NCBI GenBank assembly: GCA_963669155.1
Contig: OZ022577.1
Span: 11,311,395-11,375,394 of the forward strand
Origin: Arbacia lixula
Taxonomy: Eukaryota > Echinodermata > Echinoidea > Arbacioida > Arbaciidae
Direction: 5' to 3'
DNA: 64,000 bases
Within the stretch, counting starts at the first letter, position 1; every line of letters starts with the position of its first letter. The notes under the pieces were generated by a model. The model was not told where the DNA came from, searched no databases, and saw only the letters and a program-made list of their open reading frames with translations. Below are positions 62,104-64,000 of the stretch, in pieces. A program made the translations under genes and the position numbers.

Positions 62104-62520
62104 ATGCCTCCGCAAATAAGTTGGCGGATGGCATTATGTTTCTGGGTTGTCCGTTCGTCCGTCCGGATCTCATTGCCGTGACAAGTAAAAAAATTGACAA
62201 ATTTCATCAAACTTATTACAATGATACTATATGGCAGGGCAAGAAACTGATTAGATTTTGGGTCATGTACGTCAAAGGTTAAAGGTTGCAAAGTCAAATT
62301 TTACAATTTAATTTTTTTTCATGATAACTCAAGAAAAATCCAACCAAACTTCACCAAACATAGTTCAATGACACTGGTAATAATTATATGACAGGACAGT
62401 TCAGTGAAATAATTGACCAATTTTCATCAAACTTTGTACAGTGATGATATACAGCATGGCAAGACATTGACTGATCAGATTTTGGGTCATATAGGTCAAA
62501 GGTAACGGGTTCAAGATCAA
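62104..62520. mobile_element. Dispersed repeat starting ATGCCTCCG with internal duplicated unit
   Basis: It opens ATGCCTCCGCAAATAAGTTG followed by GTCCGTTCGTCCGTCC. A unit with TTTCATCAAACTT…ATGGCA(A/G)GACA…GATTTTGGGTCAT…GTCAAAGGT occurs twice, about 230 bp apart. The same CCTCCG palindrome forms the hairpin at 40595. It has no coding capacity and is probably a fragment of a larger repeat family. Confidence 0.55.
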
Positions 62521-64000
62521 CTGTTTCTATGCATCAGAGGATGAAATTTTACTAAATATATTAAAGATTTTGGCAAGTGTTTGTGCAGGAGGATGGTGGC
62601 ATACCAGTCAACTGCGCGCATTTGAATTGCTCAAGTTCAAATAAAACATTGAGCTGACTTCATGATTTGTACAGAGGATTACCAGAAATAAATGGACCTT
62701 TAACAGATAAAGTGTCACGTGCATTGAAGAATGGGTCATTATTTCTTTTTTAATCAAGGATGTGCTCCTTTTGACTTTTCTATTTCACTTGAAAGCGTTG
62801 TTTTGTTTAGATCAGCATGTTTGCTGGCATGATGGGACAATATAGTGTGGGAGTGATTTTATCTGATCGTGCAAGGGTGTTCGTATTTGCATTTTTATTT
62901 GTTTTCTGTTAGAGTTTGCGTATGTGTGTGTGCATGTGTGTGTGTAGATGATGTATGTATGGATGTATCAAACATGTATTTGTGCATATGCAGGTGTGTT
63001 CGTGTAAAAAAAAATGATTGCAGCCTTTGCAGGGCCTATTTTCATTGGCTTCAAAATCGGGAAGGGAGATATTACGATAAAGGGCAATTAACAGACGAGT
63101 TGCCCCCAGTCATGATCCTGGCCGTTACGGGGGTGAAGTCACCCTCGTGGGCCCACACATATTTTCTACCGAAGTCGGAATGTGTGTTCGTGTGGGCGCA
63201 AATGTTTCTTTCTGTGTTACCCATATCATATCATGTATGTATTTCCTTCTCCAGTTATATTATGTAGGAAATGAATTACTTTTTAAAAATATTTGCATGT
63301 CTTCTGATGTCAGCGTGTGTGTGCCTATATGTTTCCCTATGCATTATATATTACATGTTATTATTTTTTATGTCATACATATATTCACTTTCACCGTTAC
63401 ATTGTGGAGGAAAATAATTCCTTCTTTAAAATCTAATCACTCCAATATATCTACTGGTACTTCACACATCGCTTATCATACATGTATGCACTGTTGAACA
63501 GAATGACACTTCAAACCACAACAGCTGATTTAATATATATGACAAGCATTTAATTACACAACTTATATAAAGGTGTATCTATAGCATTTTATCTTTTTCA
63601 TCATGAACATCACAGATTTGGACAAATCTTTCAACTTATACTGTACACTGTTGTTTGATAACTACATACACTTGATGGCACATCTGCTTTGATTGCAAAC
63701 AAGCTATCAACACTTAATACAAATGGGAATTACGGTCAGGTTAAATTTCCTCAAACAAAATACAGTTGTAACTGAAGTGAAAGAACATGCTAAAAAGAGA
63801 AAAACAGACACATAAATCATTCCGATATACACAGGTAGTTGAAACGTTGGGTGAAATTATAGAATCAAATTGAAAACTACACGCTCTTGGCAAGTGTGAT
63901 CATTCCACTATGGCTAGGAAGCTATGATTTCACTTTCCCTCGACAGAGCTGAAGCTTACAAGATGTACATCCTAATCCACTAAAAAATACTGACTATAAA
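62521..64000. other. Terminal stretch without recognised genes
   Basis: Short open frames near 62869-63497 cross GT-rich sequence and match no family I know. No splice-supported coding sequence is seen. Confidence 0.5.

Noticed and set aside
1..64000. CRISPR arrays, operons, bacterial or viral gene blocks
   Set aside because: None seen. Every recognised gene has spliceosomal introns and repeats are not regularly spaced with unique spacers.

Overview
This is animal nuclear DNA. Five intron-bearing genes can be rebuilt exon by exon with GT/AG junctions and matching phases. They lie in AT-rich sequence full of microsatellites, homopolymer runs and small palindromic (foldback) elements. A motile-cilia dynein assembly factor, a metazoan-type mitochondrial ribosomal protein, short exons with 0.2-3 kb introns and the repeat style point to a marine deuterostome, most likely an echinoderm such as a sea urchin. 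That placement is inference; no species can be named from the sequence alone.

Layout. Bases 1-13,000 hold no recognisable gene, only simple repeats and one short coding-like stretch near 2.0 kb. COA8 (cytochrome c oxidase assembly factor 8) runs forward: three certain exons at 15,712-17,038 and a candidate leader exon at 13,056. MRPS5 (mitochondrial ribosomal protein uS5m) runs in reverse from its ATG at 27,831 to its stop at 20,278, with nine coding exons and 405 residues. TTL (tubulin--tyrosine ligase) starts 281 bp away in the opposite direction and runs forward from 28,113 to 34,616, with eight coding exons and 400 residues. MRPS5 and TTL therefore share a head-to-head promoter region. 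A cytosolic HSP90 runs in reverse from 46,656 to 38,604, with eleven coding exons, 732 residues and a C-terminal MEEVD. It also has a probable non-coding first exon, a TATA box and a perfect three-unit heat-shock element near 47.3 kb. Kintoun/DNAAF2 runs forward from 52,674 to 59,092, with three coding exons and about 970 residues. HSP90 and Kintoun are thus divergent neighbours about 5.4 kb apart. The last 5 kb hold only the Kintoun 3' region and repeats.

Functionally, COA8 and MRPS5 act in mitochondria, TTL modifies tubulin, and HSP90 and Kintoun belong to the chaperone route that preassembles axonemal dyneins. From memory, the human orthologues fall on just two chromosome arms: COA8, HSP90AA1 and DNAAF2 on 14q, and MRPS5 and TTL on 2q. 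The block may therefore be a remnant of ancestral linkage.

The most unusual material is in the repeats. There are two TTAA-bounded families, one with piggyBac-like CCCTAAT ends. One stretch holds two extra, decayed copies of an MRPS5 exon edge. The last TTL splice acceptor is duplicated. A tRNA-derived SINE and several different foldback elements sit inside introns.
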